64,000 nucleotides of DNA from Micromonospora peucetia. GTDB lineage: Bacteria > Actinomycetota > Actinomycetes > Mycobacteriales > Micromonosporaceae. The DNA lies in the NCBI RefSeq assembly GCF_900091625.1, contig NZ_FMIC01000002.1, positions 2,170,001 to 2,234,000 of the forward strand, given 5' to 3'. Position 1 is the first letter of the stretch. The number at the start of each line of letters is the position of its first letter. Made by a program: the position numbers and the translations under genes. Shown here in pieces: positions 32,873 to 41,642 of this stretch. The notes beneath the pieces are model-generated. The model was not told the origin of the DNA, searched no databases, and worked only from the letters and a program-made list of their open reading frames with translations.

Positions 32873-34141
32873 GTGAGAATCGTGGTGGCGCACAACCGGT
32901 ACCGGGAGGCTCAGCCCTCCGGCGAGAACACCATCGTCGACGTGGAGATGGCCCAGCTCACCGCGGCCGGCGTCGAGGTGCTGCCGTTCATCCGCAGCTC
33001 CGACGAGATCCCGACGATGCCGAAGTCGGCCAAGGCGCTGCTGCCGATCTCCCCGATCTGGGCGCCCCGCGCCCAGGAGGAGCTGAGCCGGCTGATCAGC
33101 GAGCACCGGCCGGACGTGCTGCACCTGCACAACCCGTACCCGCTGATCTCGCCGTGGATCGTGCGGACCGCGCACCGGCACGGCGTGCCGGTGGTGCAGA
33201 CGGTGCACAACTACCGCCAGGTCTGTTCCTCCGGGCTCTACTTCCGGGACGGCATGATCTGCCAGGACTGCCGGGGCAGGGCCCTGGGGGTGCCGGCGAT
33301 CGTGCACCGCTGCTACCGGGGCTCCCGGGCGCAGAGTGCCCTGATGGCGACCACGCTCGCCGTGCACCGGGGCACCTGGCGGTCGGTGGACCGGTTCATC
33401 GCGCTCACCTCGGCGGTCGCCGACCACCTGCGCGACTACGGCATCCCGGCGGAGCGGATCGTGGTCAAGCCCAACGGCATCCCCGATCCGGGGGCGCCCG
33501 CGCCGCTCGGCGACGGCTTCCTCTACATGGCCCGGCTCTCCCCGGAGAAGGGGCTGGCCCTGCTGCTGGACGCCTGGCGGCGACACCCGGACGGCGCGCT
33601 CGGCCCGCTGCGCATCGCCGGGGACGGCGAACTGCGCCCGCTGGCCGAGGCCGCCGCCGCCGAGCGCGCCGACGTGACCTACCTCGGCTCGCTGGACCGT
33701 GCCGGGGTACGCGCGGCGATCGAGGCCAGCACGGTGATCATCGCCGCCTCCACCTGGCACGACGTCCTGCCCACGGTGATCATCGAGGCGCTGTCCAGCG
33801 GCCGGCCGGTGCTCGGCACCGCCCTCGGCGGCATCCCGTACCTGCTCGGCGCGGACGCCCCGCGCGAACCCGCCGGCACCGGCCCGGCCGCCGTCGCCAC
33901 TGCCGCGCCGGGGGAGGGCCGCGTCGCGCTGCCGCACGGTGTGCAGGAGGGCGAGGCGGGTTGGGTGGTGGCCCCGGAGCCGGCCGCCATGGCCGCCGCC
34001 CTGTCGGTGGCCCGGGCCGGCGCGGCGCGGCTGGCCCCGGCGGCGCGCGCCCGCTACGAGCGCACCTTCCACCCCGACGTGGTCACCCGCCAGTTGATCG
34101 ACGTGTACGCGAGCGTCTCGGCCACCGCCCCGCCCCGCTAA
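32873..34141 (+). CDS. glycosyltransferase family 4
   Basis: A 422-residue GT-B glycosyltransferase. The N-terminal acceptor domain begins RIVVAHNRYREAQPSGENT and contains VLHLHNPYPL. The C-terminal donor domain has VVKPNGIPDP, YMARLSPEKGLALLLDAW and the E-x7-E type motif TWHDVLPTVIIEALSSGRPVLGT. A cysteine-rich loop (QVCSSGLYFRDGMICQDCRGR) follows the first domain, as in GTs acting on capsular or antibiotic sugars. Start GTG 32873 is divergent from nei with a 24-base gap. A cell-surface glycan role is inferred from the nearby sugar transferase. Confidence 0.92.
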   Translation: MRIVVAHNRYREAQPSGENTIVDVEMAQLTAAGVEVLPFIRSSDEIPTMPKSAKALLPISPIWAPRAQEELSRLISEHRPDVLHLHNPYPLISPWIVRTAHRHGVPVVQTVHNYRQVCSSGLYFRDGMICQDCRGRALGVPAIVHRCYRGSRAQSALMATTLAVHRGTWRSVDRFIALTSAVADHLRDYGIPAERIVVKPNGIPDPGAPAPLGDGFLYMARLSPEKGLALLLDAWRRHPDGALGPLRIAGDGELRPLAEAAAAERADVTYLGSLDRAGVRAAIEASTVIIAASTWHDVLPTVIIEALSSGRPVLGTALGGIPYLLGADAPREPAGTGPAAVATAAPGEGRVALPHGVQEGEAGWVVAPEPAAMAAALSVARAGAARLAPAARARYERTFHPDVVTRQLIDVYASVSATAPPR

Positions 34142-34914
34142 GCCACCCCGCTTACGTGCTGTTCTGACCGTGCGTCGCGCTTTGGCCGCGTGCCGTGCCT
34201 TGATCGTGGGCCGTTCCTTGCTCGTTGTCCCGCCTTGCTCGTGGGTCGCCCTTGATCGTCTGCCGCTTACCCGGCGCGATCCGCGGGCGGGACCCGGGTG
34301 AGCGACAAAAGATCTTGGGGCGGTGATTACGGCCGGCCAATGCGGGCCGGGCCCAGGCCCAGTCGTCGCCGTTCGACAGCATGATCATGTGGTGGGCGTC
34401 GAACGCGTCTCCCAGCGCGGCGAACTTCGGTGACAGAGTGGACCGGCTCACCGCGGAATGGCTCCGCGCGGGGCAGTCGTTCACCGTGCCGGTGCTTGTC
34501 GAGGCGGGTATCCAACTCCTGACCGGAGCGGTACGTGGACTGCCCCTCATCGATTCCAGCATCCAGGGTCGACGAGGCAGTCCGCCTGCTCCTCAAGAAG
34601 CTGCCAGCCGATCAACACCGGTGACCGGCGAGCTGTGGTTCGCGCGCGAGGCCGACCGGGCCACGGCGACGTCCTCGCCCCGGGCCTCCTGCCCGCAGGC
34701 CGAGGCACCCGATGTTCGTTCATCTTCCGGGAACGCTGTTCCGCTCCACAGGATGGCGGGAGATCTTGGCAGGAAACGGCCCCTCCAGGGGCACTTTGCT
34801 ACCAAGATCTCCCGCGCGGCCAGTCGAGGCGTCCCATCAACCATCCCAGGCCGGAGACCCCCACGACTTTGCCGGAACCTGCGTACCGGGAGTCCGGACC
34901 ATCGCCCCGCCCCG
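34142..34914. other. 773-base gap between GT4 gene and hsdR, repeat-bearing
   Basis: A convergent gap with no convincing gene. It contains four degenerate 17-18 base units beginning CCTTGATCG or CCTTGCTCG (about 34198-34266), an isolated AAAGATCTTGG (34309-34319) and the palindromic element at 34721-34830. Short frames (such as about 34381-34630 on either strand) show mixed character and may be decayed remnants, but I recognise no family. Codon bias is weaker than in the flanking genes. Confidence 0.6.
34721..34830 (+). repeat. palindromic element, copy flanking the hsd operon on the left
   Basis: The core is GATCTTGG (34762-34769) to CCAAGATC (34802-34809) around GGCCCCTCCAGGGGC. It shares a left flank (CATCTTCCGGGA...GGAT) and a right flank (CCAAGATCnCCCGCGCGG, then CAGTCG) with the copy at 41444-41552, in the same orientation. 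The right flanks match at 26 of 29 bases. It lies 85 bases beyond the hsdR stop codon. Confidence 0.85.
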
Positions 34915-37900
34915 CTAAGCCACCTCATTTGCAGGGGCGGCGGTGTCTCGGACGGAGTTGAGGATCGTGATCAGGCGGTCCAGATCGGCGGACGGGAAGA
35001 TCGAGTCCGGGTCGGGCGCGATGTCGCTGAACGGGGATTCGTAGAGCCGTTCGGGTGCCATCACGCCGTTCCGGGTGAGGTGGGCGATGATCAGGTCGAC
35101 GAAGCTGATCTGGTTCGCGGTGAGGGTGCGGCCGGCCAGGAATTCGCTGAACGCCGCGTTGGCCGCTTCCCGGTCGAGTCCGACCAGCGAGCGGATGAAG
35201 AGCCCGAGCCCGCCGGACGACTGGCGGGCCCGGTCGATGTCCTCGGTGCCGCCACCGCTGGCTGCGAGCATTCGTTCCAACTCGTCGAGGTCGGTGGGGG
35301 AAAGCTGCTTGTTGCGGCGTAGCTTCTGCAACGCCAGGTGGTCCTCGTGGGCATGCAGGTACACCCGGGCCTTGGCGCGGAACCGCTCGAAGTCCGTCCC
35401 GGTCCTGATGTCGTTCAGCCAGACGACCGAGATCTCACCCAACTCGTCGCTGATGTCGGTGTAGACGATGGCCCGCTTGGACCGCTCGATCAACCTGGCC
35501 AGCCCGCGCAGGCGGCGACGCATCAGTTCCAGCATCGGCAGGGTTACGTCCTGCCACCAGTCGTCGCCGGCAACGTCGTCGAGGAGTTGCTGCTGCTCGC
35601 GGACCGCCGGGATGCTGGTCTGTTCCAGCAGCGTCGAGGCGACCTCCTGCACCTGGCGGCGCAGCCGGTCGTAGGCGGGTACGACCTGGAACTGGCCGAG
35701 CTGTAGGCGCAGCACCATCAGGTCGAACCGCTTGGCCGCCTCGTCCTCGTCCTGCACTTTGGTGGGCAGGCCGGCGAGGTTGCCGCCGATCTCGGCCACC
35801 GCTTCGGGGGTGAGTCGGTGCCAGCGCGCGAAGTCGACGTAGTACTCCACCAACTTCCGCTTGGGGCGTACGACGAAGTTGTCGAGGTGGATGCTCTCGA
35901 CCCGGCCGTGGAGGTTGCGGGCCAGGTCCCAGCGCAGGCCCGCCTCGCTCTGCGTCCCGTCGACCTCCGACTCGGGGCCGGCTCCGGTGGGGAGACGCTG
36001 GTCGAGGCGGCAGATCAGTTCGAGCTGGGCCTTGAACAGCCGCTCGGTCAGCGACTCTCCCAGCTTCCCCTCCGCCGGCTCGGGGTTCTCGTTGAAGTAC
36101 TCGAAGTTCTGGCAGAAGTCGAAGACGTGGAAGTCCTTCTTGTGCTGCCCGGGGCCGTAGAGGTCCGGGCAGAGCCGGGTGCCCCGGCCGATCATCTGGA
36201 GGAACTTCGACTTGGACCGGACGACCTTGAAGAAGACCAGGTTGACGACCTCGGGCACGTCGATGCCGGTGTCGAGCATGTCCACCGAGATGGCGATGTG
36301 CGGGGCCTTCTCCTGCTGCGAGAACGCGTCGATGAGACTCTGTGCGTACTTCGTCCGGTGTGTGATCACCCGGGCGAGGTGGCCATGGTGCATCGGGTAC
36401 GCGAGGTCGAACCGCTCCTGGATGAAGTTCGCGTGGGCCTCGTTCTTGGCGAAGATGATCGTCTTACCGATCCGGTCACCACCGGCCACGTGGTGGCCGA
36501 GGGTCATCAAGGTCTCCAGGACCTTGTCCACCGTGGGGCCGTTGAACAGTGACTTGTTGATCTCGGCCGCGTCGACGCTGTCCGGCGGCCCGTCGTCGCC
36601 CCAGTCGAGCGAGTCCCAGTGGTCCTTCTCCTCCTCGCTGAGGTCGTCGTAGCGGATACCGTCGCGCATGATCTTCAGCGGTACGGAGACCGCACGCGGC
36701 GGGACGAGGTATTTACCTTCGATCGCCTCGTCGAGGTCGAACTGGTCGGTGGGTACGCCGTCTTCGAGGTTGAACAGGCTGTAGGTGTTGCGGTCGATCT
36801 CGTTGCGCGGGGTCGCGGTGAGCCCGACCAGCAGACTGTCGAACCAGGAGAAGATCGCCCGGTACTTCTGGTACACCGACCGGTGCGCCTCGTCGATGAT
36901 GACCAGGTCGAAGTAGCCGGGCCCGAAGCGCCGCCCGCCGCTCGTGGTCTCGTTGACCAGGCCCATCATGGTCGGGTACGTCGAGACGTACACCCGGCCC
37001 TCGGTGTCCTTCTCGGTGACCAGGTTGACCGTGGCCGCCTCGGGCAGGTGTGCCTTGAACGCGTTGACCGCCTGGTTGACCAGCGCGTTACGGTCGGCGA
37101 GGAAGAGCACCCGCTTGACCCAGTTGGCCCGCATCAGCAGGTCGACCAGGGCGATCACGGTACGGGTCTTGCCGGCGCCGGTGGCCATCACCACGAGCGC
37201 CTGCCGCTGCCGGTCCCGCTCGAACGCCTCGGCGATCTTCCGGATCGCCCGGGTCTGGTAGGGCCGCCCGACGATCTCCTGCTTGATCTGTACGCCTGCG
37301 AGCGACTCGCGGCTGACCCGCCGCTTGATCAGGAGCTGAAGCTCGTCCTTGGTGTAGAAGCCCTGCACCGGCCGGGGCGGGTAGGCGAGATCGTCCCAGA
37401 GCCAGGTGTCGTAGCCGTTGGTGTAGAAGATGACCGGCCGCTGGCCGTACCGCTGCTCCAGGCAGTCGGCGTAGAGCTTGGCCTGCTGCTTGCCGATGGT
37501 GGCGTCCCGCCGGGCGCGCTTGGCCTCGACCACCGCGAGCGGCTTGCCGTCGTCACCCCACAGGACGTAGTCGACGAACCCGGTGCCCGTGGTGTTGGGC
37601 ATGCCGGTGACCTCGAACTCGCGGTCCTCCTTGCGGTCGAGCCGCCAGCCGGCCTCGGCCAGCATCAGGTCGATGTAGAGGTCGCGGGTCTGCGCCTCGT
37701 CGTAGTCGTGGTCGTCGGGGCGGGCCAGGTTGGCGGCCTTCGCGGCGGCGATCTCGGCGCGCAGCTTTGCCAACTCGGCGTCGAGGGTGGCGGACCGCTC
37801 TCGTTCGGCGGCCAGCGCCGCGTCCCGGGCGGCGAGCCTGTCGGCGAGCGCCTTCAGCTCGGCCTGGGTCTGCTGCCGCGCCTCGGAAGGGTCCGCCGGG

Positions 37901-38328
37901 GGAATCAGACCCGGGTCGAAGGCGAGGGCGCTCGCCGGAACCTGCGCCCTTTCGCGGGTGTAGTGCCGGGCGATCCAGTACGTGACGTGGAACAACTCAC
38001 GGATGACCGGCACCGATTCCTTGTCCGTCACCAGCGTCCGCTCGTGCACGGCCCGGTTGCCCTGTTTGCGGATGACGTTCATCTTTGTCTGGAGGCCGGT
38101 GCCCACCAGGTTGCGCAGCGTCGGCTCGTGGATCTTCGCGGAGAGGTCATTCTTGTACGGCTTGGCGAGTGTCGCGTCGGCGTCGAAGAGCCAGCCGAGC
38201 GCGAGTTCCAGAGTGCGCCGAGCGTAGAAACAAGAGCCCCGCGGGTCGGCGACGGCAAGTCGCTCGGCCCGCCGGGCCTCGTCAAGCAGCTCGGGCCACT
38301 CAGCCCGCAGGAACGCGAAGTTGCTCAT
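34915..38328 (-). CDS. hsdR: type I restriction endonuclease subunit R
   Basis: A 1137-residue HsdR motor/nuclease. It begins with a DUF4145-like helical domain (about 1-130) and a coiled coil (about 150-205). The PD-(D/E)xK nuclease follows with Asp253 (FVDYVLW) and Glu268-x-Lys270 (VVEAKR). The SF2 translocase has Walker A MATGAGKT (381-388), DEAH (479-482), LTATP (503-507) and motif VI MIGRGTRLCPDL. The C-terminal part resembles the EcoEI R-type C-domain. It cleaves unmethylated DNA after ATP-driven translocation with HsdM and HsdS. All motifs are intact, so the enzyme should be active. It starts 45 bases after hsdS. Confidence 0.95.
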   Translation of the reverse strand: MSNFAFLRAEWPELLDEARRAERLAVADPRGSCFYARRTLELALGWLFDADATLAKPYKNDLSAKIHEPTLRNLVGTGLQTKMNVIRKQGNRAVHERTLVTDKESVPVIRELFHVTYWIARHYTRERAQVPASALAFDPGLIPPADPSEARQQTQAELKALADRLAARDAALAAERERSATLDAELAKLRAEIAAAKAANLARPDDHDYDEAQTRDLYIDLMLAEAGWRLDRKEDREFEVTGMPNTTGTGFVDYVLWGDDGKPLAVVEAKRARRDATIGKQQAKLYADCLEQRYGQRPVIFYTNGYDTWLWDDLAYPPRPVQGFYTKDELQLLIKRRVSRESLAGVQIKQEIVGRPYQTRAIRKIAEAFERDRQRQALVVMATGAGKTRTVIALVDLLMRANWVKRVLFLADRNALVNQAVNAFKAHLPEAATVNLVTEKDTEGRVYVSTYPTMMGLVNETTSGGRRFGPGYFDLVIIDEAHRSVYQKYRAIFSWFDSLLVGLTATPRNEIDRNTYSLFNLEDGVPTDQFDLDEAIEGKYLVPPRAVSVPLKIMRDGIRYDDLSEEEKDHWDSLDWGDDGPPDSVDAAEINKSLFNGPTVDKVLETLMTLGHHVAGGDRIGKTIIFAKNEAHANFIQERFDLAYPMHHGHLARVITHRTKYAQSLIDAFSQQEKAPHIAISVDMLDTGIDVPEVVNLVFFKVVRSKSKFLQMIGRGTRLCPDLYGPGQHKKDFHVFDFCQNFEYFNENPEPAEGKLGESLTERLFKAQLELICRLDQRLPTGAGPESEVDGTQSEAGLRWDLARNLHGRVESIHLDNFVVRPKRKLVEYYVDFARWHRLTPEAVAEIGGNLAGLPTKVQDEDEAAKRFDLMVLRLQLGQFQVVPAYDRLRRQVQEVASTLLEQTSIPAVREQQQLLDDVAGDDWWQDVTLPMLELMRRRLRGLARLIERSKRAIVYTDISDELGEISVVWLNDIRTGTDFERFRAKARVYLHAHEDHLALQKLRRNKQLSPTDLDELERMLAASGGGTEDIDRARQSSGGLGLFIRSLVGLDREAANAAFSEFLAGRTLTANQISFVDLIIAHLTRNGVMAPERLYESPFSDIAPDPDSIFPSADLDRLITILNSVRDTAAPANEVA

Positions 38329-38373
38329 CGGAACGTCTACCCCCCACAGTGGACAGCCCTAGAGCATCTCACA

Positions 38374-39561
38374 TCAGAGCAACCCCCGGAAGGCCCGATC
38401 CTGCAACGACGCAAAGAGTGCGTCCAGCTCCGCCAGGCCGGAAGAGTGGTTGGCACGAAGTGCGTCAACAGCCGCAATCCGGGCCGTGAACCGGTCTTGC
38501 AGTTCCAGCGGCGGCGAAAAGAACGAGATGCCTCCCAATCCCTGTTGGTTGACCTTGTAAGTGCCGTTGGTGGTACGCGCCGAGGATTCGATCTGCCGCC
38601 GGACGGCAGTCGACCGCCAGACGTGCTCCAAGAAGACGGGGCGCACCAGTTCGGTTCTGACCCGCGCGGCGATAATCGTGTCCGGGAAGGCGGTGTCCGG
38701 CATCGCTACCGAAGGAAAAAAGCCGCGACCGACAAGGCCGAGGTTGCCGTTGCCCCGGCACATCAGAAAATCGGACGTGTGCACGACCTGGGCAGTTGAA
38801 TGCGGTGCGAGGAATGCTGCCGACTTCCTTGCCGTGGGGTCAAACCGTCGTCCCGTGATGCTGGACAGAGTGAGCACATGCCCTTCGACCTCGCCACGAG
38901 TGGCAGGGGAAATGCCGTTCCGAAGAGGCATGGCCAACACGTCCGTAAGACTGATCAACGGCCAGCCCTGCGGATTCGTATCCGGCGAACCGAACAGGTC
39001 AAGGAAGAATCCCAAGGCCAGGTCGTCGAGGTGGGCGAGGGCTTCGCGGCGCTTGGCGCGCAGCTCATCAGCCCGATCCAGCACCCCCGCAATCCTCCGC
39101 TGTTCCTCGATCGGAGGCAGCGGAATCCTCATTTCCTTTAGCTTCTCAACTGGAAAGTTGTCGGCCGTGGTGGCTCGGACCCAGCTCAGGATAAGGCTAG
39201 AGTGCGCCTTGATGGTTCGAGCCAGATAATCGGGGGCGACCTCGCTACCACAAAGCATGGCCTTCATGTCTTGATTGATGGCGACGGGAACGCGGCTCAC
39301 ACCTACAGGAAGGGTGTGCTTCAGCACGCCAGAGCGGACGACGACGAGCACGGATCCGGCCGGAACGAGGCGAGCAGCGCTTCCGGAAAGGCCGGCATCG
39401 GTGATGTTGACCTGCGCCCGTTCGATGCTCCAGGATTTCATGTCCTTCGGGGTAACCCAAGGAATGTCGCCACCGTAGTAGTCGGGGTTGTTCCGAGTGG
39501 GGGTTCCGCCACCGACGAACTTCACCAAGTCCGCCAGGCGAGCGGTTCTGATTTGGCTCAT
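38374..39561 (-). CDS. hsdS: type I restriction-modification specificity subunit S
   Basis: A 395-residue specificity subunit. Two target-recognition domains (about 10-140 and 205-345) are each followed by a conserved helical spacer (IPLPPIEEQRRIAGVLDRADELRAKRREALAHL, about 148-182; and a C-terminal copy, PPLELQDRFTARIAAVDALRANHSSGLAELDAL). This gives a bipartite DNA target. The ATG overlaps the hsdM stop (ATGA). The base composition is visibly lower in G+C and includes codons such as CTA and AAA that are rare in the neighbours, a sign of acquisition or of recombination in the target-recognition domains. The recognition sequence cannot be predicted. Confidence 0.94.
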   Translation of the reverse strand: MSQIRTARLADLVKFVGGGTPTRNNPDYYGGDIPWVTPKDMKSWSIERAQVNITDAGLSGSAARLVPAGSVLVVVRSGVLKHTLPVGVSRVPVAINQDMKAMLCGSEVAPDYLARTIKAHSSLILSWVRATTADNFPVEKLKEMRIPLPPIEEQRRIAGVLDRADELRAKRREALAHLDDLALGFFLDLFGSPDTNPQGWPLISLTDVLAMPLRNGISPATRGEVEGHVLTLSSITGRRFDPTARKSAAFLAPHSTAQVVHTSDFLMCRGNGNLGLVGRGFFPSVAMPDTAFPDTIIAARVRTELVRPVFLEHVWRSTAVRRQIESSARTTNGTYKVNQQGLGGISFFSPPLELQDRFTARIAAVDALRANHSSGLAELDALFASLQDRAFRGLL

Positions 39562-41093
39562 CCGAGCATCGTCTTAAGATCGGCGATGCCCTGCTGGATC
39601 TCGGATTCCAACCTCTCCAGTTCAGTCAAGACGTCGAGAGGCGAGCGATGCTCGATTTCCTCGCGGACGACTTCCTTGTAGCGGTTGAGGCTGAGGTCGT
39701 AGCCCTGCTCGACGATGTCGGCCTTGGGCACGCAGAAGCTCTGCTCGGTCCGCGACCGCTGCAACTCGTCGCCGTTCCGGCGGGACCACCGCGCCAGGGC
39801 GTCCGGCAGGTTGTTCTTCGCGTGCTCGTCCTCGGCCAGCGCTACGTCAGTGACCGGCCCGAGCTTCTCGGCAGGCAGCAGCGGCGTCCGCTTGTCGTCC
39901 AGGCTCCAACCGTCAGCAGCCACGTCGTAGAACCAGACGTTGTCGGTCCCGCCACTGTTGGTCTTGGTGAAGAACAGGACCGCTGTGGAGACGCCCGAGT
40001 AGGGCTTGAAGGTGCCGCTGGGCAGCTTCACCACCGCGTCGAGCTTTTGGTTCTCGACCAGCATCCGGCGCAGCTCCTTGTGCGCCTTGCTTGACCCGAA
40101 GAGCACGCCGTCCGGCACGATCACGGCCGCCCGTCCGCCGGGCTTGAGGAGCCGGAGGAAGAGGGCGAGGAACAGCAGCTCGGTCTTCTTGGTCTTGACG
40201 ATCCGCTGGAGGTCCTTGGACGTGCTCTCGTAGTCGAGGCTGCCGGCGAACGGCGGGTTGGCGAGGATCAGGGAGTACTTCTCGGAATCCTCGCCGCTGA
40301 CGTTCTCGGCCAGCGAGTCGCGGTACCGGATGTCCGGGCTCTCCACGCCGTGCAGCAGCATGTTCATGCTGCCGATCCGCAGCATGGTGCCGTCGAAGTC
40401 GAAGCCGTGGAACATGCTCTCGTGGAAGTGCTCCCGCTGCTTCGCGTCGAGCAGCGCGTCCGGATGGGTGCGCCGGACGTACTCTCCGGCCTCTACGAGG
40501 AAGCCCGCGGTGCCGCAGGCCGGGTCGCAGATCTCGTCGGTCGGCGTCGGGGCCGTCATCTTGACCATCAGTTGGATGATGTGCCGTGACGTTCGGAACT
40601 GCCCATTGTGGCCAGCGGTAGCGATCTTGCCGAGCATGTACTCGTAGAGATCGCCCTTGGTGTCCCGGTCCTCCATCGGGATCTTGTCGAGCATGTCGAC
40701 CACGCGGCCGAGCAGCCCTGGGCTGGGGATGGTGAACCGGGCGTCCCTCATGTGGTGCGAGTACGTTGACCCGTCGCTACCGAGCGTCTGAAGGTACGGG
40801 AAGACCTGATGGGTGACGATCTTGAACATGGTCTCCGGGTCCCGGTCCTTGAACTGGGACCATCGGAGTTCTTGCTGGTCCGGCCGAAACCGTAGCGTGA
40901 CCGGGGCGTTCGGGAAGCGCTCCGCCTTCTTCTGTTCCCGCGTCTCCATCTCGTCCAGCCGCTTGATGAAGAGCAGGTAGGTGATCTGCTCGATCACCTC
41001 CAGCGGGTTCGAGATGCCGCCCGACCAGAACGCATCCCAGACGCGGTCGATCTTGCTTTTCAGTTCACCGGTTATCACGTGCCTCGTCCCCAT
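39558..41093 (-). CDS. hsdM: type I restriction-modification methyltransferase subunit M
   Basis: A 511-residue N6-adenine methyltransferase. An N-terminal helical domain (about 8-140) is followed by the catalytic domain with the AdoMet loop DPACGTAGF (190-198) and the catalytic NPPF (279-282). The C-terminal helical tail ends LERLESEIQQGIADLKTMLG and contacts HsdS. It is the first gene of hsdM-hsdS-hsdR. ATG 41093 is the only sensible start. About 550 bases separate it from the next upstream gene, and this gap carries the right-hand palindromic repeat. The operon is intact, with no obvious anti-restriction or toxin gene inserted. Confidence 0.95.
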   Translation of the reverse strand: MGTRHVITGELKSKIDRVWDAFWSGGISNPLEVIEQITYLLFIKRLDEMETREQKKAERFPNAPVTLRFRPDQQELRWSQFKDRDPETMFKIVTHQVFPYLQTLGSDGSTYSHHMRDARFTIPSPGLLGRVVDMLDKIPMEDRDTKGDLYEYMLGKIATAGHNGQFRTSRHIIQLMVKMTAPTPTDEICDPACGTAGFLVEAGEYVRRTHPDALLDAKQREHFHESMFHGFDFDGTMLRIGSMNMLLHGVESPDIRYRDSLAENVSGEDSEKYSLILANPPFAGSLDYESTSKDLQRIVKTKKTELLFLALFLRLLKPGGRAAVIVPDGVLFGSSKAHKELRRMLVENQKLDAVVKLPSGTFKPYSGVSTAVLFFTKTNSGGTDNVWFYDVAADGWSLDDKRTPLLPAEKLGPVTDVALAEDEHAKNNLPDALARWSRRNGDELQRSRTEQSFCVPKADIVEQGYDLSLNRYKEVVREEIEHRSPLDVLTELERLESEIQQGIADLKTMLG

Positions 41094-41121
41094 GGCGTTG
41101 CTTCAGGCTTGGCCCCACAGG

Positions 41122-41325
41122 CTAGCCCTTGTTGTGATGGATCAGCGCAGGCTTCCCCGGGGCACGTGAGACGCCTTGGCCGCCAGTTCGTCGGTACGTC
41201 GGCTGGTCGAGCACCCGGATGAGGCGGAACGTGATTGGCGTGACGAACTGGATGCTGGCGGCTCGGGTGAGGTGCAGGAGGTCGCCGGCCCGGAGCCCGG
41301 CTACCGCCCCCGGTACCGATGCCAT
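41122..41325 (-). CDS. small conserved-type hypothetical protein
   Basis: A 67-residue frame (ASVPGAVAGLRAGDLLHLTRAASIQFVTPITFRLIRVLDQPTYRR...). The segment GDLLHLTRAASIQFVTPITFRLIRVLDQPTY resembles a short beta-barrel-like protein I associate with Micromonospora-type genomes. ATG 41325 is preferred, with GGA eight bases upstream; the frame extends 13 codons further. It lies upstream of hsdM, overlaps the end of the next small frame by 25 bases, and may be coupled to it. Function is unknown. Its small size makes this provisional. Confidence 0.4.
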   Translation of the reverse strand: MASVPGAVAGLRAGDLLHLTRAASIQFVTPITFRLIRVLDQPTYRRTGGQGVSRAPGKPALIHHNKG

Positions 41326-41516
41326 GCCGTGATCCGGATTCGCGCGACGTGAACGTCCGGACACCAGCCGCTGGCTGTGCAGTGCGGGCAGCGGTGATGC
41401 CGGTGGTATTCCAGGACGTACCAGGCTTGCTGCCGAATCCTTCCATCTTCCGGGATGCAGTTCTGCCCTCGGGGATAGTCGTAGATCTTGGTACGAAGCA
41501 GCCCATATAGGGGCAT
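41301..41516 (-). pseudogene. possible truncated small gene interrupted by palindromic element
   Basis: A 71-residue frame whose C-terminal half (WYVLEYHRHHRCPHCTASGWCPDVHVARI) looks like a genuine zinc-ribbon-like short protein with a Cys-x2-Cys...Cys pattern. Its N-terminal half is encoded by the palindromic element itself (41444-41552), and no in-frame start codon exists between the element and the Cys-rich part. I read it as a small gene whose 5' end was replaced or disrupted by the repeat. It could also be a functional gene using the ATG at 41516 within the element. Confidence 0.35.
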
Positions 41517-41552
41517 TTTGGTACCAAGATCGCCCGCGCGGTCAGTCGTGGC
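41444..41552 (+). repeat. palindromic element, copy flanking the hsd operon on the right
   Basis: Perfect 11-base outer arms GATCTTGGTAC (41484-41494) and GTACCAAGATC (41521-41531) enclose an inner CCCATATAGGGGC. Flanks CATCTTCCGGGA on the left and CGCCCGCGCGG plus CAGTCG on the right match the copy at 34721-34830 in the same orientation. It lies about 350 bases upstream of hsdM. Confidence 0.85.
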
Positions 41553-41642
41553 CCGGTGTGCGGCGGACATGCCGATCAAGCGGTAGCACAGACGGGGCAG
41601 CTCGACAGGGGCCAAAGAGGTGCAGGCCGGCCCGGCTACACC

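Noticed and set aside
34142..34914. Toxin-antitoxin or phage remnant between the glycosyltransferase and hsdR
   Set aside because: Short frames exist on both strands, but none shows a coherent domain, a ribosome site or gene-like codon bias, so no function is claimed.
34915..41093. A larger defence island (BREX, DISARM or abortive-infection genes) around the hsd operon
   Set aside because: Only the three standard hsd genes are present; the neighbouring genes on both sides are ordinary housekeeping or surface genes.
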